Below are positions 19,076 through 28,382 of a DNA stretch of 64,000 nucleotides, in pieces. This DNA comes from Muriicola sp041358175. GTDB lineage: Bacteria; Bacteroidota; Bacteroidia; Flavobacteriales; Flavobacteriaceae. The notes beneath the pieces are model-generated. The model had not been told where the DNA came from, searched no databases, and was given only the letters and a program-made list of their open reading frames with translations. Both the position numbers and the translations under genes were made by a program. Location of the stretch: contig NZ_JBGKBE010000001.1 in the NCBI RefSeq assembly GCF_041358175.1, forward strand, positions 62,001-126,000, written 5' to 3'. The stretch's first letter is position 1, and every line of letters begins with the position of its first letter.

Positions 19076-22000
19076 AAGCCAAATCCCAGGCCAAAGGTAA
19101 GCCTTGGCCCGTCTGAACTTTGGAAGAGTGCAGTTCTGGCGGTTATAAAATTGGAGGCATTGAGGAATACACCTCCCCCATATGAGGTATGCCATTGATC
19201 AGACTGATCGCCCGGCAACCAGATTCTTCCGTAATCAAATCCGCCGTAGAAGCCAAAAGTACTGGGCAGTATTCCGGTCTTAAGATTAGTGAGTCTTATC
19301 CGAAGATCGGTATTCTGGTAATAGGCTGTTTTCCCGGTAAATCTTTGATTTCTGAATCCCCTTAAACCATCGATGCCTCCTATAGAGGCGCCCTGATAAA
19401 ATTCATAACCATCTCCCATATTGAAATGTGCCTTCCACTTAGAAGCCAGAACAAGCCATCCACTGGGAACCAGTTTGTGGTCTATGGAAAATTCAGGGAC
19501 AAAATAACCAAATCGCTGATCCGAATTCACTACACTTCTTTTAAATCCCATCTCCAGGTGAAAGGACATGCCTAAAGTTGGGAAAGCCGAATTATCAACG
19601 TTTTTATACGCATACTCGGCCATAACGCCCAAAAACCTGTTGGAAGTTTCTTCCCCATTGAGCTGATAAAAAGTGTTGATAAACCTGTCTTCAGTCTCTT
19701 CTACCGAGATTGCCTCGTAGGAAACTCCCGTTCTGAACTTTGCCCCTAAATGTCCCCTCCAAACGAGGGAGGGAGTGAGGATCAGGCTGCGTAATCGCAC
19801 TCTGTTATAATCCAACCCAAGGTCGTCATCAGGATTTAAGCTCTCGTTTCCAAAACCAAAAAAGTTTATACTGTAATTAGGAGAAGTAAATCTGCCCTGT
19901 ATCTGAAAGTTCCATTTGTCAGTGATATTCGCAAATTCTCCCGTATAACCTAAATCAAATCCACTTGTGGCAAAATAAAAAGAAGCATTCACTCTGTGTT
20001 GCTGTGTAAAAGGATTCTGCCTGAAACCATTAAAAACATAGAGGTCGCTAAATCCAATTTTAAACCCATCGTCGGGATTATATCCCAGGGTAGGAAGGAG
20101 TTGATTGGCATTCCCTTTAATTCTAAGAGGAAGGTAGGTGTTTACATTATAATCATCGGTCTTTCGAACCTTTGCTCCCTCCGTGCTGTTATAGGTGTTC
20201 TTTTTGGTTCTGTAATCGTAAATAAAAACATTATGGCCTTGTCTGACATCATAGATATCATTGTTCTGGCCGCCAATCAACCTTAATCTAATCTTACTTT
20301 TAGGCCCACCCCGAACGTCAAATCTGTCATCGTCATCCAGGCCATAGATCCATACTTCGCGGGTGCTTTGGTCATAAAATGTTTTGTCAAAAAACATTTT
20401 CTCTTTCTCCCCATCAATAATTCTGTAGCCTTTTACCTCTAGTTCCCCAGGGGCGGGATAGTTAATGACGAACCAATCATCCTTGTCAGTTCCGGTAATA
20501 ACCGTGTATTTGTTAACGATGGCGTAGTATTTTTTGGCCGTTTCCGCGATATGCGAAGCTCTTGATAACAGTATTCTTTTAATCTCTTCTACAGTTTCAT
20601 CTCTCACTTCCTCAGGAAATGACATGAATGCTTCGTCTATAACCGATGAGGTAAGATTACGTTTGATAAACTCGGCTTGTTCAAGCCATTCTTCTTCAGT
20701 TGTCTCAGATAATAAAGCAAGATCCAGAATAAAAGTTCTGGGTGAGGAATTAAAACCCTCCACACTTCGTATTTCCTCATGGAATCCTTCCATAATCCGT
20801 ATGCCGGGAATAATTCTTGTTGCGACACTCATCAATGCCCCGTCACCCATATCTGAAAAGGCCTGATCCCGATCTCTGGGAAAAGGCTTATAAACTATTT
20901 TGTCGCTTTCTTTGTCTTTAAATTCAGCCCAACGCCATTGGTCTGTATGCCTGTCCCAGTCGCCCAGTACCATATCAAAAAGTCGCGCCCTGACATACAG
21001 ATCAGTATCTACAGAGTATTTTTCATCTTCCCTGAGATCCTCCATCATACTATCCGTACTCTTCAGCTCATTGGCAAATCCAAAACTCTCCAGATTTCCA
21101 TGGCCGTCCCCTGCGTGCTCCTCTATCATATAAAGCTCATCCCCAAAGGATATATTGAACTCTTCCAGAGCAGGTTGCCTGGGTACGTAATACAATACCG
21201 GATTCGTATGTAACAAGCCGAGAGCATCGGAGAGTTTCCCAATTGTAAAGGGAGCGTAGGGGTGTGCTCCGGTATAAAAATCACTTAGGATAGATTCTAT
21301 ATATGTGTCTTCGAATTCACCTACAATATACTCCTCCTTAAAGGCCATTGATTGCAGGTACAATTCTGCACTTTTGCGGAGGGCACGCATCACGTATTCC
21401 TTTCCGCTTTTATGGCGCAATCTCAGTGATTTCGACTGATGACCCCCTCCTTTTCTAACTGGTTTAAGCCCGCCAAATAGGGTGTCCAGATTTACTGTCG
21501 GGACTTCCACTTTGGTCCCGTAATATCTGCGGTATCGATCTCCCCAAACCGCTTTATAGAATCCGCTCTTTTTAACCTCTTCCTGAGTGTATACGGAAGC
21601 TTTGATAGTATTGGGAAATGATTCCGGATATTTCTCTTCATTTATATTCCTGAAAGGAGGTAATACATCTGTAACATAAAGCAAGCTTTCTTGCGTATCA
21701 TCATCTACCCCATAAAACCGAACATTGGAAGATCCATCTTTATATATATCCAGAATGGCATAACCCCGGTGCCCGGTAGAAAACTTACTCCCGTTTTGCA
21801 GCCTGGTATAGCCCTTTTTGGCTCCCGATCCGCTCACAATCTGTGGTGTATTATCTTCCAGTATATACTGCAAAGTGTGTTCGTGTCCTGAAGTGAGAAT
21901 TACCCGGTCTGAAAACTGTGCCATGGTGACAAGTCGTTTCCTGAGCTCTGTATACCTGCTGTTTTGCAAATCTTCAATTGAGGCTCCGGTAGTTCGCCTT

Positions 22001-22791
22001 AAAAGATTGATGATTGTTCCAATGCCCGGTAATGGCAATGACTCGTTAATAGGAAAAATATGTTTCTTAAATGCATACAGGCCATTGTGAGAACCGTAGG
22101 TGAACATGGGATGATGGGTTGCGATCAGGGTTGTTCGGGTGCGGTTTTTCTTAATGATACTCTCGAGTTCCTCAAAGAAAGCTTCCCTGCTTTTTATATC
22201 ACATCCGTCATTAATGGTCGGATGCCGGTCCCAATTGGCCAGGTACCATTCAGTATCGATAGTAACCAACAATAGGTCATCTGAAATTTCCTCTTCGTCT
22301 ATTGGACAGCCTCCTTCTGGTAGAAAAACGTCTTTCTTATCGATTTTCTTTTCGATGTAATTCTCCTGTCTTTTCAGCCCGATTAACCCTTCGTTGTACC
22401 AGTCGTGATTCCCTGGGATAAAAATGGGTTGTCCTTTGTACTCTTTCAGGGTGGCCAATTGTGCATCCAAATGATTCTTTGCTACTAAATAGGCTTCTGT
22501 AGAATCTTTTTTATCGGGCAATCCTGCCGGATAAATATTATCTCCCAGAAAAATGGCCGTACTCTTTTTAGGTGCTCTACTCAATCGATCCCTGAATTTT
22601 TTTAAAACAGGGTTGAGATCGCCCATAGGAGAAAGACCGGCATCCCCGATGAGATAAAACGTATGAGAAATTTCCTTGGTACTTGTGCTATCAGTCAGAT
22701 CCGGAGGAGCATCATACTTGGTTCGATACGTCGCGCAACTGGAAATAAACAACAGGAGAAAACACAATACCAATTGGTTACAAATACGCAT
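19072..22791 (-). CDS. Outer-membrane fusion: calcineurin-like phosphoesterase + kinase-like middle domain + Omp85-type beta-barrel
   Basis: A 1239-residue exported protein (lipoprotein-like leader ending ISSC, Cys19). Residues about 44-380 form a metallophosphoesterase with all metal motifs: GD50AG, GD84N, GN128HD, ATHHP and SGHEH. Residues about 445-700 are not part of that domain; they contain EYVMRALRK, then GDWDRH (Asp611, Arg614, His615) and RDRDQAF (Asp640, Asp642), reminiscent of the catalytic loop and metal Asp of HipA/FAM20/PI3K-like atypical kinases. A DDDDRFDVRGG stretch precedes about 380 residues of alternating strands ending in an aromatic residue, as in BamA/TamA-type barrels. 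The phosphoesterase and barrel calls are firm; the kinase resemblance is my inference. It may process phosphorylated surface substrates. Confidence 0.82.
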   Translation of the reverse strand: MRICNQLVLCFLLLFISSCATYRTKYDAPPDLTDSTSTKEISHTFYLIGDAGLSPMGDLNPVLKKFRDRLSRAPKKSTAIFLGDNIYPAGLPDKKDSTEAYLVAKNHLDAQLATLKEYKGQPIFIPGNHDWYNEGLIGLKRQENYIEKKIDKKDVFLPEGGCPIDEEEISDDLLLVTIDTEWYLANWDRHPTINDGCDIKSREAFFEELESIIKKNRTRTTLIATHHPMFTYGSHNGLYAFKKHIFPINESLPLPGIGTIINLLRRTTGASIEDLQNSRYTELRKRLVTMAQFSDRVILTSGHEHTLQYILEDNTPQIVSGSGAKKGYTRLQNGSKFSTGHRGYAILDIYKDGSSNVRFYGVDDDTQESLLYVTDVLPPFRNINEEKYPESFPNTIKASVYTQEEVKKSGFYKAVWGDRYRRYYGTKVEVPTVNLDTLFGGLKPVRKGGGHQSKSLRLRHKSGKEYVMRALRKSAELYLQSMAFKEEYIVGEFEDTYIESILSDFYTGAHPYAPFTIGKLSDALGLLHTNPVLYYVPRQPALEEFNISFGDELYMIEEHAGDGHGNLESFGFANELKSTDSMMEDLREDEKYSVDTDLYVRARLFDMVLGDWDRHTDQWRWAEFKDKESDKIVYKPFPRDRDQAFSDMGDGALMSVATRIIPGIRIMEGFHEEIRSVEGFNSSPRTFILDLALLSETTEEEWLEQAEFIKRNLTSSVIDEAFMSFPEEVRDETVEEIKRILLSRASHIAETAKKYYAIVNKYTVITGTDKDDWFVINYPAPGELEVKGYRIIDGEKEKMFFDKTFYDQSTREVWIYGLDDDDRFDVRGGPKSKIRLRLIGGQNNDIYDVRQGHNVFIYDYRTKKNTYNSTEGAKVRKTDDYNVNTYLPLRIKGNANQLLPTLGYNPDDGFKIGFSDLYVFNGFRQNPFTQQHRVNASFYFATSGFDLGYTGEFANITDKWNFQIQGRFTSPNYSINFFGFGNESLNPDDDLGLDYNRVRLRSLILTPSLVWRGHLGAKFRTGVSYEAISVEETEDRFINTFYQLNGEETSNRFLGVMAEYAYKNVDNSAFPTLGMSFHLEMGFKRSVVNSDQRFGYFVPEFSIDHKLVPSGWLVLASKWKAHFNMGDGYEFYQGASIGGIDGLRGFRNQRFTGKTAYYQNTDLRIRLTNLKTGILPSTFGFYGGFDYGRIWLPGDQSDQWHTSYGGGVFLNASNFITARTALFQSSDGPRLTFGLGFGF

Positions 22792-22840
22792 AAGATTAGA
22801 GGTTAAAATTTTGTACTTTGGATACGTTAATATAAAACAT

Positions 22841-24064
22841 ATGTCTGAGATTGTAGAAAAAAGCGAGGTTTATGTTACAGACCTCTTGACCAATAACTTA
22901 GATTCTAAATATTTGTATCACAACCTGAGGCATACTCAGCGTGTTGTGGAGGCGGTGATGGAACTACTCGAAGCAACGGACTTAAAAAAGGAAGAGAAAG
23001 AGCACATTATACTGGCTGCCTGGTTTCACGATACCGGTTATACAAAAGGCACTGATGATCATGAGGAAAACAGCTGTAAAATTGCAGAAGTGTTTTTAGA
23101 AAAACTGGAATACAATAATTCATCAATAGAAAGTGTATGTCAGTATATCATGGCTACCAAACAAGGGCACGAACCTGCCTCACTCCCTGAAGAAATCATT
23201 AGAGATGCTGATACTTCGCATTTCAGGCAGAAAAGTTATTTGGCAACTTCCGAATTGTTAAGGGAAGAGCTGCGTTTATTAGGAATAGCAGAGTATTCCA
23301 CGGAGGAATGGAGACAGGAGAATATCAAAATGTTCAGAACCAATCATCGCTTTTATACTACTTATGCCAAAGAAAACTGGCAGGCTGGCAAAGACAAGAA
23401 CATAAAGCGACTGGTAAAGGAGAAAAAAGCACGTAAAAAACTGGCTAAAAAAGAAAAATTAAAGGCTCAGTTTAAAAATGAAAGTCCGGAAAGAGGGATT
23501 CAGACCATGTTTAGGGTGACCATGAGAAATCACCTCAAGCTTAGTGATATTGCTGATACTAAGGCTAATATATTATTGTCGGTAAATGCTATTATCATAT
23601 CTCTGGTGCTTTCAAATCTGATTCCCAAACTAGACAATCCCTCGAATGATTACCTGATCTATCCCACGGGTATATTCCTCATATTTGCTATTGCTTCTAT
23701 GGTCTTGTCCATATTGGCGACCAGACCAAACGTCACAAGGGGAGAATTTACCAAAGAAGATGTGGAGAACAAGGATGTAAATCTTCTGTTTTTCGGCAAT
23801 TTCCATAAGATGAAACTTCCTGATTACGAATGGGCGATTCAGGAGCTCATCAAGGATAAGAAATACGTTTATACATCCCTTACAAAGGATTTGTACTATT
23901 TAGGCGTGGTTTTGGATCGAAAATACAGTCTCTTAAGATGGACATATACCATCTTTATGATTGGAATGATACTGTCTGTAATCGCGTTTTTTGTCGCCCT
24001 GAAATTTTATGGGCCAGAAAGGGTATTGAAGCTCCCGGAAGCGACCTCTGCTTTATTCTTTTAA
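22841..24064 (+). CDS. HD-domain phosphohydrolase fused to a Pycsar-effector-like transmembrane domain (DUF5706)
   Basis: A 407-residue protein read from the ATG at 22841; an open frame continues upstream, but it overlaps the start of the divergent gene and has no better start. Residues about 20-190 are an HD-type phosphohydrolase (NLRHTQRVV, then AAWFHDTGY with His63-Asp64, and later RDADTSHF). A basic linker (LVKEKKARKKLAKKEKLK) leads to about residue 223, where FRVTMRNHLKLSDIADTKANILL opens the domain known as PycTM/DUF5706, with membrane segments near 240-260, 272-295 and 366-390. In Pycsar defence PycTM responds to cyclic pyrimidine nucleotides; here no cyclase lies next to it. It overlaps the following gene's 3' end by 12 bases. 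Confidence 0.82.
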   Translation: MSEIVEKSEVYVTDLLTNNLDSKYLYHNLRHTQRVVEAVMELLEATDLKKEEKEHIILAAWFHDTGYTKGTDDHEENSCKIAEVFLEKLEYNNSSIESVCQYIMATKQGHEPASLPEEIIRDADTSHFRQKSYLATSELLREELRLLGIAEYSTEEWRQENIKMFRTNHRFYTTYAKENWQAGKDKNIKRLVKEKKARKKLAKKEKLKAQFKNESPERGIQTMFRVTMRNHLKLSDIADTKANILLSVNAIIISLVLSNLIPKLDNPSNDYLIYPTGIFLIFAIASMVLSILATRPNVTRGEFTKEDVENKDVNLLFFGNFHKMKLPDYEWAIQELIKDKKYVYTSLTKDLYYLGVVLDRKYSLLRWTYTIFMIGMILSVIAFFVALKFYGPERVLKLPEATSALFF

Positions 24065-26425
24065 AGCTTCCATCAGGTCCTGATAAGTATAGGTTTTCTG
24101 TGCTTCTTCCTGTTTATTATAAAGGATCTCCGCTCTGATAGCTTTTAGTCCGGTTACCCCCTGAAGGCCTTCCAGTTCTACTATTTCAATATTATTGGTG
24201 AAGTACCCTTTCGATTTTAAAAACGATATATACCTGAGGTATTCGAGTTCATCCGACTTCTGAGAGTAGACAATGACGAGCTTCCCCTTTTCGGTAAGGC
24301 GCTGGTCGGTGCCTTTAATATAGGATTTGTCAATTCGCTTTTTGATGACCTCATACCTGGCATTGTAGGTTCCGTCCACGTCAAAATGCTTTTCATCCAT
24401 TCTAAAACGGATAGAGAGGGAAGTGTGGTAGACAAGGATTAGCGAGGTAACATCGAGTTGAACAGGCAGATGAGGCTTAAGGTTGTAATAGGTATTCTCC
24501 ATTTCACACATCACCTGCAACTGCCACAAGCGCAGATTGTTGAGATAAAGGAAATCAAATTTTCTATCTTCGGCAATTTCATTTCCTATGTACAAATTAT
24601 GCTCTACTCCATCGGTTTTGTATCGTTCAAAATAATGAGGAAACATTTCCTGAGCACTTTTTTGAGCCTCATCAAGAATGGCCACTAACTGTCTGTTAGT
24701 CTCCATAATGGTAGTGTCATAATTTTTTCTGTGATCGTAATAAGTATCTGTGGATTCGTCTATCCCGGATTCATAGGAGGTTATAATTTCTCTGAGATCC
24801 TTTTGATTTTCCTTGAGGTACTTTAGTACAGGATCAATTTCAGTCTTTACAAAATTATAGATAGACTGTTCGGTGTTGGTTTGAAGCACCTCCTTTACTT
24901 CTTCCATATGCCTGTTTACTCTGAAAATAAGTTCTTCATATATGGGAAGGCCACTTTCCTTGAATGCCGTCTCAAGGATATTACTTATTTCAGACAACTG
25001 GATCATCAAATCGCGCTGTATACTGGTATTACGTGCATTAGAAGATGCTGAAATATCGGTTTGTCCATAAAGGGGATATACATCTTTGAACACGATTTCT
25101 TTAAATGTCGGATCGTTACCTTTTAACTCTTCATTGATAAAGCGTTTCGCTTCTTTCCTGAACTTCCAGTAAACGGCAGAATGAATGGTAGTACACTCTT
25201 TCTGAATGACCGCATCGATCAGGTTCTCCTGTTCGTTTTTAGATCTGACGACAGCCGAAACGATATAGGGCATTACGTCATCCAGCTTGCGTGCATTTAC
25301 CCCATTAAACTGATTTTTCACCTCAGAGACAATCTCGAGTACCCCTAATAGTTCTTGGTTCCTGGCGATAGGTGCAAATATGACACTTTTGATCCCCTGT
25401 TGCTGTAAATTCTTATAGGGTTGCATCCCTTTTGATCTATCAAAATACTTCTGTACGTCAGAGACAATAAAATATGTATTTTGATTTAATAATTTTTCAT
25501 ATGAATGTTTGCAAAGCGCTTCATTACATATCTCAAAATCACTTTCATTAAGAAGGTAACTATGCATGTCTTTCCCGAATACTCTTTCAAACTGATCGTC
25601 TTCACGATTGTAGGACGAGAATCCTACTTTCAAATCCTTCAATTTGAAAAAGGATTTAAAGGTTTCCTGGAGGTCAGACATAAAATTATCACTTCCCCTT
25701 TTATTTGCAGAAATCAATTCTGATTTTATCTCAGATATTGCCTGTTCAGCAGTTGCGTCGAACATATTCGCAATAACGAAACCTTTGGAAATAAAACTAT
25801 TGGGCGGAATCTTTTCCTTCCACAATTTCAGATCATTTGGATGTTCCAGTAGTTCATCTAAATCCTCCTGTTTGAGGTCCTTGGCAAGTTCTGTTGGATA
25901 GAGATCAATAAAATCAGCATTGTAAAGTACCCTGTAATAATGCATTACGCCTTCGGCATTGGGTATTTTATAGAAGTATGGCCTGTGAAAATCCAGTTTA
26001 TACCCGTAATGAAATTTTAAGATTACAACACAATTCATGATGTAATCCATACTCGCATCCTCCTTTGTCAAAGCGGGAATGAAATTATCTCCTGCGTCTT
26101 TTAATATCTTTTTAAATCTGGTGGAAGCGTTGAATATAACATCTCGGTATGGCAGGGAAGCCACTTTGATCTCATTTTCACTTAAAACTTCCGAAAACGC
26201 ATCTTCAAGGATGATAGAGATCACTACCTCGTGCTCTTCCAAAAGTGTGACATCAGTAAAACCTTCTCTGAGTATCGGGTAAGGAGCCTGTGCCTTCAGA
26301 ATTCTCCTGGCTTTTTCTGCCAGAAAAGCATCTTCCCCTTCCGCCATTTTTTCATAACGCTTCAGCAATTTATCAAAACTGATAAAATGCTGTAATGGCC
26401 ATTCGGTTGTAATGTTAGAAGTCAT
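24053..26425 (-). CDS. GAF-domain-containing protein of unknown function
   Basis: A 790-residue protein without a signal peptide or clear membrane segment. Residues about 260-400 resemble a GAF sensor domain, including GIKSVIFAPIARNQELLGVLEIVSE. The N-terminal part (about 1-250) and the long helical C-terminal part, which includes a polar coiled region around 480-580, match no domain I recognise. The protein has no kinase, cyclase or DNA-binding output domain visible. Large GAF proteins of this form occur widely in Flavobacteriia. It converges with the HD-PycTM gene with a 12-base overlap and diverges from the small phosphoesterase; a promoter core is seen 34-41 bases before its start. Confidence 0.78.
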   Translation of the reverse strand: MTSNITTEWPLQHFISFDKLLKRYEKMAEGEDAFLAEKARRILKAQAPYPILREGFTDVTLLEEHEVVISIILEDAFSEVLSENEIKVASLPYRDVIFNASTRFKKILKDAGDNFIPALTKEDASMDYIMNCVVILKFHYGYKLDFHRPYFYKIPNAEGVMHYYRVLYNADFIDLYPTELAKDLKQEDLDELLEHPNDLKLWKEKIPPNSFISKGFVIANMFDATAEQAISEIKSELISANKRGSDNFMSDLQETFKSFFKLKDLKVGFSSYNREDDQFERVFGKDMHSYLLNESDFEICNEALCKHSYEKLLNQNTYFIVSDVQKYFDRSKGMQPYKNLQQQGIKSVIFAPIARNQELLGVLEIVSEVKNQFNGVNARKLDDVMPYIVSAVVRSKNEQENLIDAVIQKECTTIHSAVYWKFRKEAKRFINEELKGNDPTFKEIVFKDVYPLYGQTDISASSNARNTSIQRDLMIQLSEISNILETAFKESGLPIYEELIFRVNRHMEEVKEVLQTNTEQSIYNFVKTEIDPVLKYLKENQKDLREIITSYESGIDESTDTYYDHRKNYDTTIMETNRQLVAILDEAQKSAQEMFPHYFERYKTDGVEHNLYIGNEIAEDRKFDFLYLNNLRLWQLQVMCEMENTYYNLKPHLPVQLDVTSLILVYHTSLSIRFRMDEKHFDVDGTYNARYEVIKKRIDKSYIKGTDQRLTEKGKLVIVYSQKSDELEYLRYISFLKSKGYFTNNIEIVELEGLQGVTGLKAIRAEILYNKQEEAQKTYTYQDLMEALKE

Positions 26426-26458
26426 AGCGGCTTAGTCTCCTGTTATCTTATAAAATTA

Positions 26459-26466
26459 CAAAACTA
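26459..26466 (-). promoter_or_regulatory. -7 promoter core of the GAF-protein gene
   Basis: TAGTTTTG, a full match to the Bacteroidetes -7 consensus TANNTTTG, read on the minus strand 34-41 bases upstream of the ATG of the GAF-protein gene. A clear -33 TTTG is not seen at the expected spacing. Confidence 0.45.
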
Positions 26467-26538
26467 ATCGATTCGCTGGGGGATTTAAAATTTATACGTT
26501 GTTCAGCACTTTTTAGGATATTTATAGAAATTATACCT

Positions 26539-27429
26539 ATGTCATCTTCTAAAAGACTTAGTCGAGCCTACAAAAATGCACATACCGTGCTGTTTGATGA
26601 TTCATCAAAGTTTATTTTCTTCAGTGATTGTCACCGCGGAGACAACAGCTTTGCCGATGATTTTGCCAACAATAGAAATATCTATTTCCACGCGTTGAGT
26701 CAGTACTATCAGGATGGTTTCCAATACTTGGAACTGGGTGACGGGGATGAATTATGGGAAAATGTGGATTTTGAAGACCTGTTCGATGCACATAAAAATG
26801 TCTATCTGCTATTGCGAAAATTTTATATGGGAAACCGCCTTCATATGATATGGGGTAATCACGATATGGTCTACAAGGATGAGAAATACGTAAAAAAGCA
26901 GCTAAGCACGTATTTTGATCCCGTTGATGAGATCGATAAACCCCTTTTTCCTGATCTGACCTTCCATGAAGCATTAATTCTTAAACACCGGAAGAGCGGA
27001 CAGGAGATCTTTCTGACGCACGGGCATCAGGCTGATTGGTGGAACTACACTTTTTGGCGCTGGGGCCGCTTTCTGGTTCGCGTACTGTGGAAGCCTCTGC
27101 AAGTATGGGGAATCGCTGATCCTACTAGTCCGGCAAAGAACTACAAAGAACTTATCAAAGTAGAACGCCGCATTAAAAAGTGGATCCTTCAGAACAACTC
27201 CCTGCTTACTATTGTTGGCCATACACACAGACCCCGCTTTGCAAGGCCGGGAGATATTCCTTTTTTTAACGATGGTAGTTGCGTTCACCCCAGGAGCATC
27301 ACCGGAATTGAAATAACAGGAGGAGAAATCGTCCTGATCAAATGGCATATAGCAACCAAGGAAGATGGCACACTTCAAATCGTAAGAGTTGTCCTGGAAG
27401 GGCCTAAAAAATTAAAGGATTACCATTAA
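26539..27429 (+). CDS. Calcineurin-like metallophosphoesterase
   Basis: A 296-residue cytoplasmic-looking phosphoesterase with every metal-binding block in order: FSDCHRGD near residue 30, LGDGDELWEN near 66, WGNHDMV near 109, THGHQADWW near 160 and VGHTHRPRF near 229. The extra Trp-rich WWNYTFWRWGRF segment is typical of a branch sometimes compared with UDP-2,3-diacylglucosamine hydrolase (LpxH-like), but the substrate cannot be told from sequence. It is transcribed divergently from the GAF-protein gene and faces tonB tail to tail. Confidence 0.87.
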   Translation: MSSSKRLSRAYKNAHTVLFDDSSKFIFFSDCHRGDNSFADDFANNRNIYFHALSQYYQDGFQYLELGDGDELWENVDFEDLFDAHKNVYLLLRKFYMGNRLHMIWGNHDMVYKDEKYVKKQLSTYFDPVDEIDKPLFPDLTFHEALILKHRKSGQEIFLTHGHQADWWNYTFWRWGRFLVRVLWKPLQVWGIADPTSPAKNYKELIKVERRIKKWILQNNSLLTIVGHTHRPRFARPGDIPFFNDGSCVHPRSITGIEITGGEIVLIKWHIATKEDGTLQIVRVVLEGPKKLKDYH

Positions 27430-27501
27430 AAAAGATCCATCTCCAGATCTAGCCCCACCTAAACCTATATTACAGAGACGAATCCTTTTTGTTGTTGAAT
27501 C

Positions 27502-28224
27502 TTATTGGATAGTGAAATTAATGGGGATGCTGTAAGGCACAGAAACCGCTTTACCTCTTTGGTTTCCTGGCGTCATTCGTGGTAATGATGCCACGATGCG
27601 ATGTGCTTCTTTTTCCAGGTTTTTATCAGGGCCTCTCATTCTGATACTCCCAATTTTACCCTTAGAATCAATTACAAATTGTACGAATACCCGACCTTGA
27701 ATCCCAAGTTCCAGTGCTGCAGGAGGATAAGTGAATTCTTTGATTATATGTTGCTGCACCTTTTCCTGGAAGCATAATTTTCGCTCTTCATTGTTCTTGG
27801 CAGATTCACATCCCGGGAAAATGGGAACATTCTCAATGATAGCGAATGGCACTGTGATCTCTTCCTCTTCTTCTCCTACTTCCACATCATCAACTTCAAT
27901 GACTTCGTCCACCACCGCATCCTGACTTGTTTCTGTACTTTCAATGATGGTTTCTTCAACTTCCTCAGTATCCTCAACTACTTCAATTACTTCGGGCGCA
28001 GCCGGAGGCGGAGGAGGTGGAGGTGTTTTAATCATTTCCGTAACGGGTACATCCTCTTTTAGATCATCGACGGCCTGGACCAGATCAAGAACTACTTCAT
28101 CCTTTGGGTAAGTCTTGTACTCCAGAGCTCTCCATGTTAGGAACAAAACGATAGTTAAGCCAATAACAAAATAAAGGCTACTATTTCTATTTAAATCGGC
28201 TTTTGGGTTTTTTTTGACTTGCAT
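27502..28224 (-). CDS. tonB: TonB energy transducer
   Basis: A 240-residue periplasm-spanning TonB protein that passes proton-motive energy from ExbBD to outer-membrane receptors. It has a short cytoplasmic start, one membrane helix (about 16-33), a proline-rich stretch (PPPPPPPAAPE) and an acidic Glu/Val-rich spacer, then the TonB C-terminal domain (about 155-240) with FTYPPAALELGIQGRVFVQF and a final PINFTIQ. No exbB/exbD genes are adjacent, so this is one of what are probably several TonBs. Its promoter carries the FNR-type palindrome and spacing shared with the ferredoxin/Rnf genes, so it may be used under particular redox conditions. Confidence 0.93.
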   Translation of the reverse strand: MQVKKNPKADLNRNSSLYFVIGLTIVLFLTWRALEYKTYPKDEVVLDLVQAVDDLKEDVPVTEMIKTPPPPPPPAAPEVIEVVEDTEEVEETIIESTETSQDAVVDEVIEVDDVEVGEEEEEITVPFAIIENVPIFPGCESAKNNEERKLCFQEKVQQHIIKEFTYPPAALELGIQGRVFVQFVIDSKGKIGSIRMRGPDKNLEKEAHRIVASLPRMTPGNQRGKAVSVPYSIPINFTIQ

Positions 28225-28243
28225 GACACTGATTTTAATACTA

Positions 28244-28286
28244 TTAAATTAATGGCAATACAAAACTTTTACTATGACATTTATCA
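28244..28286 (-). promoter_or_regulatory. FNR-type operator plus -7 core upstream of tonB
   Basis: On the minus strand the palindrome TGATAAATGTCA (28275-28286) is followed by exactly 23 bases and then TAATTTAA (28244-28251), 20 bases before the tonB ATG. The TGA-N6-TCA half-site spacing is that of CRP/FNR-family regulators. The same palindrome-23-core layout occurs at five other promoters in this window. Confidence 0.75.
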
Positions 28287-28325
28287 GTTTTACATCTTAC
28301 CCAACTGAAAATCAGTATTTTCAAT

Positions 28326-28354
28326 AAAAAAGCCTGCTTTTCGGCAGGCTTTTT
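28326..28354 (-). terminator. Rho-independent terminator of the doxX-Gfo/Idh unit
   Basis: An 11-bp perfect stem (AAAAAGCCTGC / GCAGGCTTTTT) with a six-base loop, followed on the minus strand by T-rich sequence. It lies about 28 bases beyond the stop of the Gfo/Idh gene and insulates it from the tonB promoter. Confidence 0.88.
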
Positions 28355-28382
28355 ACTCAAATTCAATTTTGCATTATGCTTC

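Noticed and set aside
19996..20286. Plus-strand open frame inside the phosphoesterase-barrel gene
   Set aside because: Shadow of a well-supported minus-strand gene; no known motif. Similar antisense frames throughout the window were treated likewise.
22676..22840. An N-terminal extension of the HD-PycTM protein
   Set aside because: The frame is open, but its first codon is a TTG inside the start of the divergent gene, and the extension has no domain features; the ATG at 22841 begins the conserved part.
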